Below, in pieces: positions 39,776 to 47,542 of a stretch of DNA of 64,000 nt. This DNA is from an uncultured Bradyrhizobium sp. (GTDB lineage: Bacteria; Pseudomonadota; Alphaproteobacteria; Rhizobiales; Xanthobacteraceae). The translations under genes were made by a program, and so were the position numbers. The stretch spans positions 62,001 to 126,000 of the forward strand of contig NZ_CAKZJO010000052.1 in assembly GCF_936943645.1 (NCBI RefSeq), read 5' to 3'. How positions within the stretch are numbered: the stretch's first letter is position 1; the number at the start of each line of letters is the position of its first letter. Under the pieces are notes generated by a model. That model saw nothing but the letters and a program-made list of their open reading frames with translations, did no database searches and was not told the origin of the DNA.

Positions 39776-40546
39776 TCAGGCTGCGGATGCAGGCGCGGGG
39801 CAGTTGGTGAGGCGCGCGGGATTGCCAACGGCGGTGCAGCCGGCGGGGATGTCTGAGGTCACCACCGTGCCGGCGCCGATCTTGGCGAGATCACCGATGC
39901 TGACGTCGCCGAGGATGCTCGCGCCGGCGCCGATGAAGACACCGCGGCCGATGCGCGGCGAGCGCGTCGGCAGTTCGTTGCCGCGACCGATACTGACGTT
40001 CTGGAGGATGGTGACCTCGTCGCCGATCACGACATGGGCGCCGATCACGATGCCCGTGGCGTGGTCGAGATAGACCGACGAGCCGATGCTGGCCGACGGA
40101 TGGATGCTGACCTGCAGGACGTTCGAGGCCTCGTTCTGAAACAAGAGCGCCGCATCGCGCTGATCATGACGCCACAGCCAGCTCGAGACGCGCCAGGCCT
40201 GCAGCGCGACGTAGCCCTTGAAGTGCAGCAACGGCGCCAACAGGCTGGCGATGGCGGGATCGCTGCGCACGATGGCCTGCAAGTCGCGGCCAGCCGCTTC
40301 AATCAATTCCGGCGAGCGGCGAAAGGCGTCGCGGGAAAAGGCGGTGAAGCGGGCCTGCTCTGCGGCGTTGCCGCCCAGCCTGCGCCCGATCAGGTCGGCG
40401 ATGGCGGCCGCAAGATCGTCATGGGCGAGGACGGCCTCCGTCAGCGACCTGCCGAAGACGGGATCGGATGCAACCGCACGCTGCGCCTCGTCGCGGATCG
40501 CCTGCCAGAGGCAACCGTCCGTCGTCGCGTTTGCAGCTGCCGTCAT
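39776..40546 (-). CDS. cysE: Serine O-acetyltransferase-like protein (CysE family)
   Basis: 256 aa. It has the N-terminal SATase helical domain (about 12-115) and the left-handed beta-helix (about 130-245) with the signature LDHATGIVIG, including the catalytic His-Asp neighbourhood. It would acetylate serine with acetyl-CoA for cysteine synthesis. Odd feature: the loop that in E. coli CysE is G-G-T-G-K...D-R-H-P-K-I is replaced by SIGRGNELPTRSPRIG, so the second active-site histidine (E. coli His193) is missing. The C-terminus ends LTNCPAPASAA rather than the usual Ile that binds the sulfhydrylase. A divergent paralogue is possible. Confidence 0.85.
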   Translation of the reverse strand: MTAAANATTDGCLWQAIRDEAQRAVASDPVFGRSLTEAVLAHDDLAAAIADLIGRRLGGNAAEQARFTAFSRDAFRRSPELIEAAGRDLQAIVRSDPAIASLLAPLLHFKGYVALQAWRVSSWLWRHDQRDAALLFQNEASNVLQVSIHPSASIGSSVYLDHATGIVIGAHVVIGDEVTILQNVSIGRGNELPTRSPRIGRGVFIGAGASILGDVSIGDLAKIGAGTVVTSDIPAGCTAVGNPARLTNCPAPASAA

Positions 40547-40663
40547 CGCCGTCTCCGGTATCCAGAGGCCCTCTCATATAGATCGTCGGCAAGTCGCGCG
40601 CCACGTCCCGGGCGACAGACGCACCCGGAGCACCATGCCGCAGCCCCCCGTGAGGCTACGAGC

Positions 40664-40693
40664 TTGCGTGCCGGACGGCGGCAACCATATAGT
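40664..40693 (+). promoter_or_regulatory. Sigma-70-like promoter for the sRNA / desaturase leader
   Basis: TTGCGT at 40664-40669 and TATAGT at 40688-40693 with an 18-bp spacer point to transcription starting near 40699, inside the gap between the cysE-like and desaturase genes. Confidence 0.5.
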
Positions 40694-40698
40694 CCGTC

Positions 40699-40797
40699 GA
40701 ATTTTCGGCCCAAGCTGCTTTGGCCGGAATGTCCTCGCAAAGCAGCCCCTTCATGCCCCCCGCGGTGGTCCGCCATCCGCGGGTTTTTCGTACCCGG
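40699..40797 (+). ncRNA. Candidate small RNA (or desaturase leader with attenuator)
   Basis: Downstream of a promoter-like sequence, about 100 nt contain an 8-bp stem (GCTGCTTT with AAAGCAGC), an unpaired C-rich stretch CCCCTTCATGCCCCCC, and a strong terminator hairpin (CCCGCGG...CCGCGGG followed by TTTTT at about 40759-40796). No plus-strand gene precedes it, so the terminator needs another explanation: a free-standing sRNA with an anti-Shine-Dalgarno-like loop, or an attenuator ahead of the desaturase gene 62 bp downstream. Confidence 0.5.
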
Positions 40798-40858
40798 CCG
40801 CCGCCAACGCTGCCGCCACGAAATCCCGGAATCCCGTTACCTGAGGTCACGCCAAGAC

Positions 40859-42022
40859 ATGTCGCCCAACGCGCCCGCCGACGACCACCACGACGACGTC
40901 ATGTACCCCTCCGCCATACCGTTCGTGCTGGTCCATCTCGGTTGCTTCGCGGCGATCTGGTCAGGCATCACCTGGGAGGCCCTGGCGATCTGCGGGTCGC
41001 TGTATGTCATGCGGATGTTCGGGGTCACGGCAGGCTACCACCGCTATTTCTCGCACAAGGCGTTCGCCACCGGCCGGGTGTTTCAGTTCGCCCTCGCCTG
41101 CCTCGCGCAAAGCACCGCGCAGAAGAGCGTGCTGTGGTGGGCCGCCAAGCATCGCCATCATCATCTGCATTCCGACACCGAGCTGGACGTGCATTCGCCG
41201 CGTCGGCGCGGCTTCGTGTACAGCCATCTCGGCTGGATCTTCTACCGCGAGCACGACACGACCGATCTCGTGAAGGTCGGCGATCTCACGATCTATCCCG
41301 AGCTGATGTGGCTGCACCGGCTGGAGCTGCTGCCGGCCTTCGTGCTTGCAGCGCTCTGCTTCATCGTGGCGGGCTGGTCGGGCCTGATCGTCGGCTTCCT
41401 CTGGAGCACGGTGCTGGTCTATCACGCAACCTTCTGCATCAACTCACTGGCCCATGTGCACGGACGCAAGCGCTACGTGACGGGCGATGATTCCCGCAAC
41501 AATTGGCTGCTGGCGCTGCTCACCATGGGCGAAGGCTGGCACAACAATCACCACGCCTATCAGAGCAGCGTGCGGCAGGGTTTCTACTGGTGGGAGGTCG
41601 ACGTCACCTATTACGTCCTCACGGTGCTGTCCTGGTTCGGCATCGTCTGGAACATGAAGGCGCCCCCCGAACAGGTGCTGCGCAACGAGCAGCCGCTCGG
41701 CGCCCGCGTCATCAACCGGGCAGCCCGCGAGCTTGCCGGACGGTTCGATGCACAGGCCCTGGCGCACGCCATCTCGTCGGCGCTGCACCGGGCCGATCCC
41801 GCCCAGCTGCAACTGCCGACGCTGCACGACATTCTCAATCGCGCGCATGAGGGCGTCGACGCGCTGACCCATCTGCATCTGCCGAGGATACCGACCCGCG
41901 ACGAGTTTCTCACTGAAGCCAAGGCGATCTTCGCGCGGACGCGATCGCTCAACGAGATCGTGGACCACGCCTACGACCACTTCCTGGCTTCGGTTCGCGC
42001 GCAGCTCGTGACGGTGCGCTGA
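40859..42022 (+). CDS. Fatty-acid (acyl-CoA) desaturase, delta-9 type
   Basis: An integral-membrane di-iron enzyme that introduces a double bond into a fatty acyl chain. 387 aa with four membrane spans and the three histidine boxes of the acyl-CoA desaturase family: HRYFSH, HRHHHLHSD and HNNHH. The C-terminal 100 residues (after about 285) are a soluble helical extension not needed for the core fold. The ATG at 40859 has GAGGTC about 11 bp upstream. It may be controlled by the leader or sRNA element directly upstream. Confidence 0.93.
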   Translation: MSPNAPADDHHDDVMYPSAIPFVLVHLGCFAAIWSGITWEALAICGSLYVMRMFGVTAGYHRYFSHKAFATGRVFQFALACLAQSTAQKSVLWWAAKHRHHHLHSDTELDVHSPRRRGFVYSHLGWIFYREHDTTDLVKVGDLTIYPELMWLHRLELLPAFVLAALCFIVAGWSGLIVGFLWSTVLVYHATFCINSLAHVHGRKRYVTGDDSRNNWLLALLTMGEGWHNNHHAYQSSVRQGFYWWEVDVTYYVLTVLSWFGIVWNMKAPPEQVLRNEQPLGARVINRAARELAGRFDAQALAHAISSALHRADPAQLQLPTLHDILNRAHEGVDALTHLHLPRIPTRDEFLTEAKAIFARTRSLNEIVDHAYDHFLASVRAQLVTVR

Positions 42023-42049
42023 GCCTTGCCGGTCATCGGAGGCACGAGC

Positions 42050-42217
42050 CTATGGCCCGTGCCCCTGGCCGTGCACAACCCCGCAAAACGCGCGCCCGCC
42101 GGGACAGGGGCGAAACCGGCAGTCGGGATCGATCGCGCAGCCGCCATAGACGAGGCCGATATAGCCGAGCACCGCAAGCGCGGTGACGCCGAGCAGCAAG
42201 CGGGTGCGCAGATCCAT
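42050..42217 (-). CDS. Small Cys-rich membrane protein, unknown function
   Basis: A 55-aa frame convergent with the desaturase gene. It starts MDLRTRLLLGVTALAVLGYI, a basic N-terminus plus one hydrophobic span, then GLVYGGCAIDPDC and a Pro/Cys/Gly tail (CRFRPCPGGRAFCGVVHG) with four cysteines in total. The composition and codon pattern look like a real small exported or membrane protein. An AAAGG lies only a few bases before the ATG, a short spacing. I do not recognise a family. Confidence 0.5.
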   Translation of the reverse strand: MDLRTRLLLGVTALAVLGYIGLVYGGCAIDPDCRFRPCPGGRAFCGVVHGQGHGP

Positions 42218-42309
42218 GTGCCTTTAGTGCCGGAGATCCACGCACGGGTTCGGTGACGCACACCGCCGCGGCCGGGCTGGTCCTGGCCATAACGCCCCCC
42301 AAAACCAAA

Positions 42310-42340
42310 CCGCCCGCCTGCGGGTTGCGCAGACGGGCGG
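42310..42340 (-). terminator. Terminator after the DUF2852 gene
   Basis: Arms of 13 bp with one mismatch (CCGCCCGCCTGCG and CGCAGACGGGCGG) around a 5-nt loop. On the minus strand they are followed by TTTGGTTTTGGGG, 64 bp after the DUF2852 stop. Confidence 0.75.
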
Positions 42341-42403
42341 CTCGGGGCCATCAGGACTTTGGGGGCATGCGCCTGAAGGCTTTGAGAGGTGCAGCCTCGA
42401 AGA

Positions 42404-42895
42404 TCAACCCTGCTGCTGATCGGTCGGCGGCGGGGTCGGACGCGTCTTGTGCTGCGCCATGAACTGGTCGAACTCTTCCTTGTCCTTGGCGTGACGAAGG
42501 CGGTCCAGGAAGTTCTTGAACTCGACCTGCTCTTCCTCGAGCCGCTGCAGCGTCTCGCTGCGGTACTCGTCGAAGGCGCGGTTGCCGGAGGACGGCGGGC
42601 CGAAGCCGAAGCCGAAACCGCGGCGCTCCATGCGGCCGCGCATGCGGTCCATCTTGTACTGCATCCGCTCCATCTTGTTCTGCCAGCGGTCCTGATTGCT
42701 CCAGCACGACATTCTTCTGCTCCCGAGTGTGAAAAAGAGAAGGGCAAGTCCGATCGGCCACCAGATGATGAAGCCGAGAATGGTCACGGCGATCCAGCCG
42801 GGATGCCAGGGCGTATCGAGCATGCGGGGCCGCTCGTACTGCTGCTGGTGGTCCGAGGGGCCGCGCCAGCGATTGACGTCAGCGGTGTAGGCCAT
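42404..42895 (-). CDS. DUF2852 membrane protein
   Basis: 163 aa. One or two membrane spans lie at about 30-60 (WHPGWIAVTILGFIIWWPIGLAL); a basic, methionine-rich amphipathic segment follows (WQNKMERMQYKMDRMRGRM) and then a helical, coiled-coil-like C-terminus (SETLQRLEEEQVEFKNFLDRL), as in DUF2852 proteins of rhizobia. The function is unknown. A 19-bp palindrome 36 bp before the start codon matches the site at the start of the tetR gene upstream, so this gene is very likely the TetR target. Confidence 0.85.
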   Translation of the reverse strand: MAYTADVNRWRGPSDHQQQYERPRMLDTPWHPGWIAVTILGFIIWWPIGLALLFFTLGSRRMSCWSNQDRWQNKMERMQYKMDRMRGRMERRGFGFGFGPPSSGNRAFDEYRSETLQRLEEEQVEFKNFLDRLRHAKDKEEFDQFMAQHKTRPTPPPTDQQQG

Positions 42896-42930
42896 TTCCC
42901 TTCTCCATCACGGCATCAGCGCCGTTGTGA

Positions 42931-42949
42931 ATGTAAATAACATTTACAT
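42931..42949. promoter_or_regulatory. TetR-type operator in front of the DUF2852 gene
   Basis: ATGTAAAT and ATTTACAT, a perfect palindrome with a 3-bp centre, located 36-54 bp upstream of the DUF2852 start codon. A site with the same ATGTAAA-type half-sites overlaps the tetR start codon at 43764-43790. Confidence 0.75.
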
Positions 42950-43016
42950 AGCTAGACCATCCCGCGATTTTGTCAAGCTGGCCGCCAGACACGCCCGCGT
43001 GATTATTGGCGCAACT

Positions 43017-43769
43017 TTATTTCGGCTTGCCCCAAGGACCGCCAGGAGGGCCGCCCGGCGGGACGCCCGAACCGGAGGACGACTCCGGCGGCACCGGCGG
43101 AGGCTCGGCCCCCTTGGCCGGAGGACGGCGGTCGGTCGGGAAGCCGAGGCCGCGCAGATAGATCAGCACCTCGGCCTCGAGCAGCTCGTCGGGCGACATC
43201 GGCAGCTTTCGCCGCGCGGCATCGCCACGCGAGAACAGCGAGGCCACGCCGTGCGCCATCGACCAGATGTGCAGCGCCATCATCATCGCCGGCGGGCGCG
43301 GCATGCCGGGCGGTGCCAGCGCCGCGAGCCGCTCGGCGGCGGCGCGAATGATGTTGAAGGCGCGCTCGCTCGCGGCCTGCAGCGCCGGATTGGAGTCGAC
43401 GGGAAGGCCGGATTCGAACATCGCGTTGTAGAACGCGGGCTCCTCTCGGGCGAAGGCGAGGTAAGCCTTGCCGACGCGCTCGAAGGCCGTGACGGTGTCG
43501 GGGCGCCCGTCGTCCCAGGCCGCGGTCAGGCGCTGCTCGAACTGCTCGAAGCCGCGCTGGGCGATCGAGGCCAGGAGCTCGTCACGGTCGCGAAAGTGCC
43601 GGTACGGCGCCGCCGCGCTGACGCCGGCCATGCGTGCGGCATCGGCGAAGGTGAAACCTGCCGCGCCCTTCTCGGCAATCAACCCGAGGGCGGCCTGCAG
43701 AAGTGCTTCCTTCAGATTGCCGTGGTGATAGCCGCGCTCGGCGCGGCGCTGCTCCTTGCGCCAGCTCAT
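43017..43769 (-). CDS. TetR/AcrR family regulator with WHG domain
   Basis: 250 aa. The N-terminal HTH is clear (HHGNLKEALLQAALGLIAEK, FTFADAARMAGVSAAAPYRHF), and the ligand domain ends in a WHG-type segment (MMMALHIWSMAHGVASLF). The last 40 residues are Pro/Gly/Ser-rich. A palindrome overlaps the start codon and a related one lies before the DUF2852 gene 122 bp downstream, which points to autoregulation and control of that membrane protein. The ligand is unknown. Confidence 0.9.
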   Translation of the reverse strand: MSWRKEQRRAERGYHHGNLKEALLQAALGLIAEKGAAGFTFADAARMAGVSAAAPYRHFRDRDELLASIAQRGFEQFEQRLTAAWDDGRPDTVTAFERVGKAYLAFAREEPAFYNAMFESGLPVDSNPALQAASERAFNIIRAAAERLAALAPPGMPRPPAMMMALHIWSMAHGVASLFSRGDAARRKLPMSPDELLEAEVLIYLRGLGFPTDRRPPAKGAEPPPVPPESSSGSGVPPGGPPGGPWGKPK

Positions 43770-43790
43770 GTGAACGGCTTTTACATGAGC
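43764..43790. promoter_or_regulatory. Operator overlapping the tetR start codon
   Basis: A 27-bp inverted repeat with arms GCTCATGTGAA and TTTACATGAGC (10 of 11 pair). It covers the tetR ATG. The inner half-sites ATGTGAA/TTTACAT match those of the perfect palindrome at 42931. Confidence 0.7.
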
Positions 43791-43841
43791 CGGGCGAGAA
43801 GGTCACTAGCGGGCGGCGGATTGGTTAACGCGTATTTTCAC

Positions 43842-43884
43842 CGTCATTCCGGGACGATGCGAGAGCTTCGACCCCGGAATGACG
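43842..43884. repeat. Intergenic palindrome
   Basis: Perfect 12-bp arms CGTCATTCCGGG (43842-43853) and CCCGGAATGACG (43873-43884) between the tetR start region and the end of the YciI-like gene. This is another member of the dispersed palindromes of the region. Confidence 0.75.
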
Positions 43885-43895
43885 ATCGCGAAGAC

Positions 43896-44261
43896 CTACA
43901 TCTGTGGAATCGGCAGCACGGGCATGACCTCGATCGCTTCGCCCGGGAAGATCGCAAAATGCGGATGGTTCTCGAACAGTTTTGCCGCCGCCTCCTGCGA
44001 AGCAGCCCGCACCACCGTGAAGCCGGTCAGGGCATTGCTGATCTCGGTGATGCCGCTTCCGTCGATTCTGCGGGTCTTGCCGAGCGGGCCGCCCAGCTCG
44101 ACGATGACATCCCGGTGCTTCTCGACCCAGCCGTGCCAGGCGGCCATGCCCTCCTGCTCCTTTGCCTTCCGTTCGGCTTCCGGCATCGCATGCCAGGCCT
44201 TCATCTTTTCGCCGCTCGTGCTGCCAAGATAGACGGCGAGGAATTTGTGCTCGGTGCTCAT
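43896..44261 (-). CDS. YciI-like small protein
   Basis: 121 aa, soluble, resembling the YCII-related family in size and layout: EHKFLAVYLGS at the start, WHGWVEKHRDVIVELGGPLG in the middle, and a C-terminal ENHPHFAIFPGEAIEVMPVLP. Function unknown. GGGAGAG precedes the ATG at 44261, which rules against the upstream in-frame start. It follows the DGPF-type YciI gene by 59 bp and is probably in the same operon, downstream of an ECF42-like promoter. Confidence 0.75.
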   Translation of the reverse strand: MSTEHKFLAVYLGSTSGEKMKAWHAMPEAERKAKEQEGMAAWHGWVEKHRDVIVELGGPLGKTRRIDGSGITEISNALTGFTVVRAASQEAAAKLFENHPHFAIFPGEAIEVMPVLPIPQM

Positions 44262-44320
44262 CGGTTCTCTCCCTTGTTGAAGCTTGATGACAGCCGCGAT
44301 TTCCATCGCGACCATTGGGG

Positions 44321-44725
44321 CTACGTCTTCAGGCCGTCAAAACCGGCGGCGGCCGCTTGCACGTCAGGCGGAAAATCGCTGATCTCCTGCACCTGCCGGA
44401 TTTCGATGATTTCATTCGGCGAGGCCGGGCACTGTTTTGCCCAGGCAATCGCCTCGGCTCGTGAGGCGACCTCGATCATCCAGTAGCCGCCCAGGACTTC
44501 CTTGGACTCGGCGAAGGGACCGTCCGTCACGACGGGTGCGCCGGTCGCAAACGAGACCCGCGCGCCCATCGAGGGCGGATGCAGGCCTTCCAGCGTGATC
44601 AGGACGCCGGCATCCTTCAGCGCCTCGTTGTAGCGCATCATCGCGGCGACGCGCTCGGGATCGAGTTGCACGTCCGGCGGCGCGGTCTCGTAGCCGAGCG
44701 GAATCATCAGCATCATGAATCGCAT
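44321..44725 (-). CDS. YciI family protein with DGPF motif
   Basis: 134 aa with the DGPF signature (VTDGPFAESKEVLGGYWMIE) of the YCII-related family that often accompanies ECF42-type sigma factors. Also visible are MRFMMLMIPLGYE at the start, MMRYNEALKDAGVLITLEGL, and ASRAEAIAWAKQCP. The biochemical role is unproven. It is the first gene of a two-gene operon whose upstream region carries TGTCGG-N17-CGTC, the same element found before the sigma-factor operon 8 kb away. Confidence 0.85.
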   Translation of the reverse strand: MRFMMLMIPLGYETAPPDVQLDPERVAAMMRYNEALKDAGVLITLEGLHPPSMGARVSFATGAPVVTDGPFAESKEVLGGYWMIEVASRAEAIAWAKQCPASPNEIIEIRQVQEISDFPPDVQAAAAGFDGLKT

Positions 44726-44802
44726 GAGGTGTCCTCGTTACTCTTCGTCACTCCGGAGGCGCTGAAATCGCCCCCCTCGGGACGACGACGGTGCCCCTGT
44801 AA

Positions 44803-44829
44803 GACGAACGCGGCTCTACACGACCGACA
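44803..44829 (-). promoter_or_regulatory. ECF42-like promoter before the DGPF/YciI pair
   Basis: Read on the minus strand: TGTCGG (44824-44829), exactly 17 bp, CGTC (44803-44806). The -10-like CGTC lies 78 bp before the start codon at 44725. The element is identical in layout to those at 50867 and 52634. Confidence 0.65.
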
Positions 44830-45162
44830 AGGGCGAGAAAATTATCTCGGGGGTCATTTCAGATGAGGGGAACCACGGGAACGTCGTCGGCGATGCCCGC
44901 CTGCGCAACTGCGTCAACACGCCGCGAAAAAAAATTCGCCCGTCTTCCGTACAAATACGAGCCCGCCAAATGAACTCCGCCGTGCATATGGAGCGAGAAC
45001 GCTCGCCAGTTGAAATAGTTGGCTGACGCACGTGAAATTACGGAGCCGGCCGCGGCGTCTGTTTGGGTTTACAGACGCTCAAGGAGAGCATGCAACTTAT
45101 CGGCGCAGGGGAAAGGGTACGGCGATCCTGCCGATTCGCTCCCGGGGGATTGCGGAGCTCAC
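44830..45162. other. Upstream region of the PAS chemoreceptor
   Basis: 333 bp without a supported gene. It holds a hairpin near 45055-45076 (CGTCTGT/ACAGACG) and an AAGGAGAG before an ATG at 45089 that opens a frame out of register with the chemoreceptor; this is not accepted as a gene. Confidence 0.5.
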
Positions 45163-46827
45163 GTGTTCAATTTCCAAAGCAAGAAGGTCAGGCACGCGAT
45201 CGCGGAGGTCGAGGCACTCGATCGGTCGCAGGCCGTGATCGAATTCGGTCTCGACGGCACCATCCTCGATGCCAATGAGAACCTGCTCAAGATGAGCGGC
45301 TACGCGCTGGCCGAGATCAAGGGCAAGCACCACAGCATCTTCGTCAGCCCGGCCGAGCGAGAGAGCGCCCGCTATCGCGACTTCTGGGCCAGCCTGAACC
45401 GCGGCGAATTCCAGACCACGCAATACAAGCGTTTCGGCAAGGGCGGCAAGGAACTCTGGATCCACGCCTCTTACGCGCCGCTGCGCGACGAGAACGGCAA
45501 GGTGGTCAGCTTCATCAAGTTCGCCACCGACATCACGGCGTACAAGATCAAGACCATGGAGGATTCCGGCAAGATCGCCGCGGTGAACCGCGCGCAGGCC
45601 GTGATCGAGTTCCAGATGGACGGCACCATCATCAGCGCCAACGAGAACTTCCTGAAGGCGATGGGCTACTCGCTCGACGAGATCAAGGGCAAGCATCACA
45701 GCATGTTCGTGACGCCCGAGGACCGCGCGAGTTCGGCCTACGCCGCGTTCTGGGCCAAGCTGAACCGCGGCGAATTCGAAGCCGCCGAATACAAGCGGCT
45801 GGGCAAGGGCGGCACGGAGATCTGGATCCTTGCAACCTACAATCCGATCCTCGACGAGAACGGCAAGCCGTTCAAGGTGGTGAAATTCGCAACCGACGTC
45901 ACGGCGCAGAAGATGAAGGCGGCCGACAGTGATGGCCAGCTCGCCGCGATCCAGAAGTCGCAGGCGGTGATCGAATTCAACATGGACGGCACGATCCGCA
46001 CCGCCAACGAGAACTTCCTGAAGGCGATGGGCTATTCGCTGGCCGAGATCAAGGGGCAGCACCACTCCATGTTCGTCGAGCCGAGCGAGAAGAATTCGCT
46101 CGCCTATCGCCAGTTCTGGGAGACGCTCAACCGCGGCGAATACCAGGCCGCCGAATACAAGCGCATCGCCAAGGGCGGCCGCGAGATCTGGATCCAGGCG
46201 TCCTACAACCCGATCTTCGATCTGAACGGCAAGCCCTACAAGGTGGTGAAATACGCCACCGACATCACCGCGCAGGCGATCGGCCGCAAAAAGGCCGACA
46301 ATGCGCGCGGGCTGATCGAAGCGGTCGCGGCGGGCAGCGAGCAGATGAGCGCCTCGATCCGCGAAATTTCCGAGACCATGGCGAAGTCGCGCGAGAATTC
46401 CAAGGTCGCGACCAATCGGGTCGAATCCGCCGACGGCCAGGCCCAGAAGCTGACCGCGGCTGCGCAGGCCATGAGCGGCATCGTCGAGATGATCTCCGGC
46501 ATCACCAGCCAGATCAATTTGCTCGCGCTCAACGCCACGATCGAATCGGCCCGCGCGGGCGAAGCCGGCCGTGGCTTTGCCGTGGTCGCCTCCGAGGTAA
46601 AGAATCTCGCGAGTCAAGCCAAGCAGGCGACCGATACGATCACGTCCGAAATCGACGCGCTGAATACCATCTCCGGCGACGTCGCCAACTCCCTGACCGC
46701 GATCAAGGTCGCGATCGCCGGCGTCAGCGAGTTCATTGCCTCCACCGCCGCCGCGGTCGAGGAGCAGAGCATCGTGACGGCGGACATGTCGGCCAACATG
46801 CAGCGTGCATCTGCGGAACTGGCATAG
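45163..46827 (+). CDS. Soluble methyl-accepting chemotaxis protein with three PAS domains
   Basis: 554 aa without membrane spans. Three nearly identical PAS/PAC units (about 20-130, 140-250, 262-375) each contain QAVIEF..DGTI..ANEN(F/L)L, GYxLxEIKGxHHS and an FxKGGxE(L/I)WI motif. The MCP signalling domain (about 390-554) has the hairpin tip [26 protein letters not shown]. It would report cytoplasmic redox, oxygen or small ligands to CheA. The start is taken as GTG 45163, with GGAG 5-6 bp upstream and the N-terminus VFNFQSKK; the longer frame from 45019 lacks support. Adaptation sites were not assigned. Confidence 0.9.
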   Translation: MFNFQSKKVRHAIAEVEALDRSQAVIEFGLDGTILDANENLLKMSGYALAEIKGKHHSIFVSPAERESARYRDFWASLNRGEFQTTQYKRFGKGGKELWIHASYAPLRDENGKVVSFIKFATDITAYKIKTMEDSGKIAAVNRAQAVIEFQMDGTIISANENFLKAMGYSLDEIKGKHHSMFVTPEDRASSAYAAFWAKLNRGEFEAAEYKRLGKGGTEIWILATYNPILDENGKPFKVVKFATDVTAQKMKAADSDGQLAAIQKSQAVIEFNMDGTIRTANENFLKAMGYSLAEIKGQHHSMFVEPSEKNSLAYRQFWETLNRGEYQAAEYKRIAKGGREIWIQASYNPIFDLNGKPYKVVKYATDITAQAIGRKKADNARGLIEAVAAGSEQMSASIREISETMAKSRENSKVATNRVESADGQAQKLTAAAQAMSGIVEMISGITSQINLLALNATIESARAGEAGRGFAVVASEVKNLASQAKQATDTITSEIDALNTISGDVANSLTAIKVAIAGVSEFIASTAAAVEEQSIVTADMSANMQRASAELA

Positions 46828-47030
46828 TCGGCGCGGCCGGCGCTCCCGATGGACGCTGACGAGCAGCTGTCGATACCCGCTGTGCTTGCCGATCGGAAAA
46901 CGGTTGCACAATCAAGGCGTGTATGCCTAATTGAGCCCGTGGGGGCGAGGAAGCAGCGAGGCAATTGTCAGCCGTTCGCCGTTTGCCGCTGATTTGGAGC
47001 TGGGCGCTCCGATATTTGGGACGGGGGCAT

Positions 47031-47471
47031 ATGAGATCGAAGATCGGGGCGCTGCCCCTTTTGCTTGTCGGATTTTTGTTGGCGAGTTGCGCGAGTCCAC
47101 GAGGCCTTGACGAACCGGCCTTCCAGATGCCGCCATTGAAGCCGGGCATGGGCCGAGTGTACTTCACCCGGCCGGGCGAATTTGCAGGGTCGGCTGTCCA
47201 GCCTGAGATTCGAATGAACAATGAAGTCGTCGGCAGGTCCGTGCCCGGCGGGTTCACTTTTGTCGACCGTCCCCCCGGGAAGTATGTCGTGACGACGGCA
47301 ACCGAGGTCGAGAATGTGGTGTCATTCCAGCTGGCTGCCGGCGAGTCCAAATACATCAAGACTGCCGTGACGCCGGGCATCCTCGTCGGCCATGTCACGC
47401 CGACGCTGGAATTCCCGGAACAGGGGCAGTCCGATATCAACCGCCTCAGATATGTCGGCCCCAAATTCTGA
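47031..47471 (+). CDS. DUF2846 lipoprotein
   Basis: 146 aa with a lipoprotein signal (GFLLASC, Cys20). The DUF2846 domain follows: GMGRVYFTRPGEFAGSA, PEIRMNNEVVGR, GGFTFVDRPPGKYVV and ESKYIKTAV. Proteins of this family are outer-membrane or periplasmic lipoproteins of unknown role. The ATG at 47031 is preceded by ACGGGGG; the upstream frame from 46965 has no export signal. It stands alone between the chemoreceptor and an SDR gene. Confidence 0.85.
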   Translation: MRSKIGALPLLLVGFLLASCASPRGLDEPAFQMPPLKPGMGRVYFTRPGEFAGSAVQPEIRMNNEVVGRSVPGGFTFVDRPPGKYVVTTATEVENVVSFQLAAGESKYIKTAVTPGILVGHVTPTLEFPEQGQSDINRLRYVGPKF

Positions 47472-47542
47472 TCCCTTGCTCTGATCCCTTGCGCGGGGCC
47501 AGCTAAACTGCCATGCCGCGGGTTCGAGCAAAGGACCCCGTC

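Noticed and set aside
45089..45278. AAGGAGAG followed by ATG at 45089, opening a frame overlapping the chemoreceptor gene
   Set aside because: The frame is short and Arg-rich and runs out of register with the conserved PAS sequence; the strong SD-like sequence is probably fortuitous or part of the leader.
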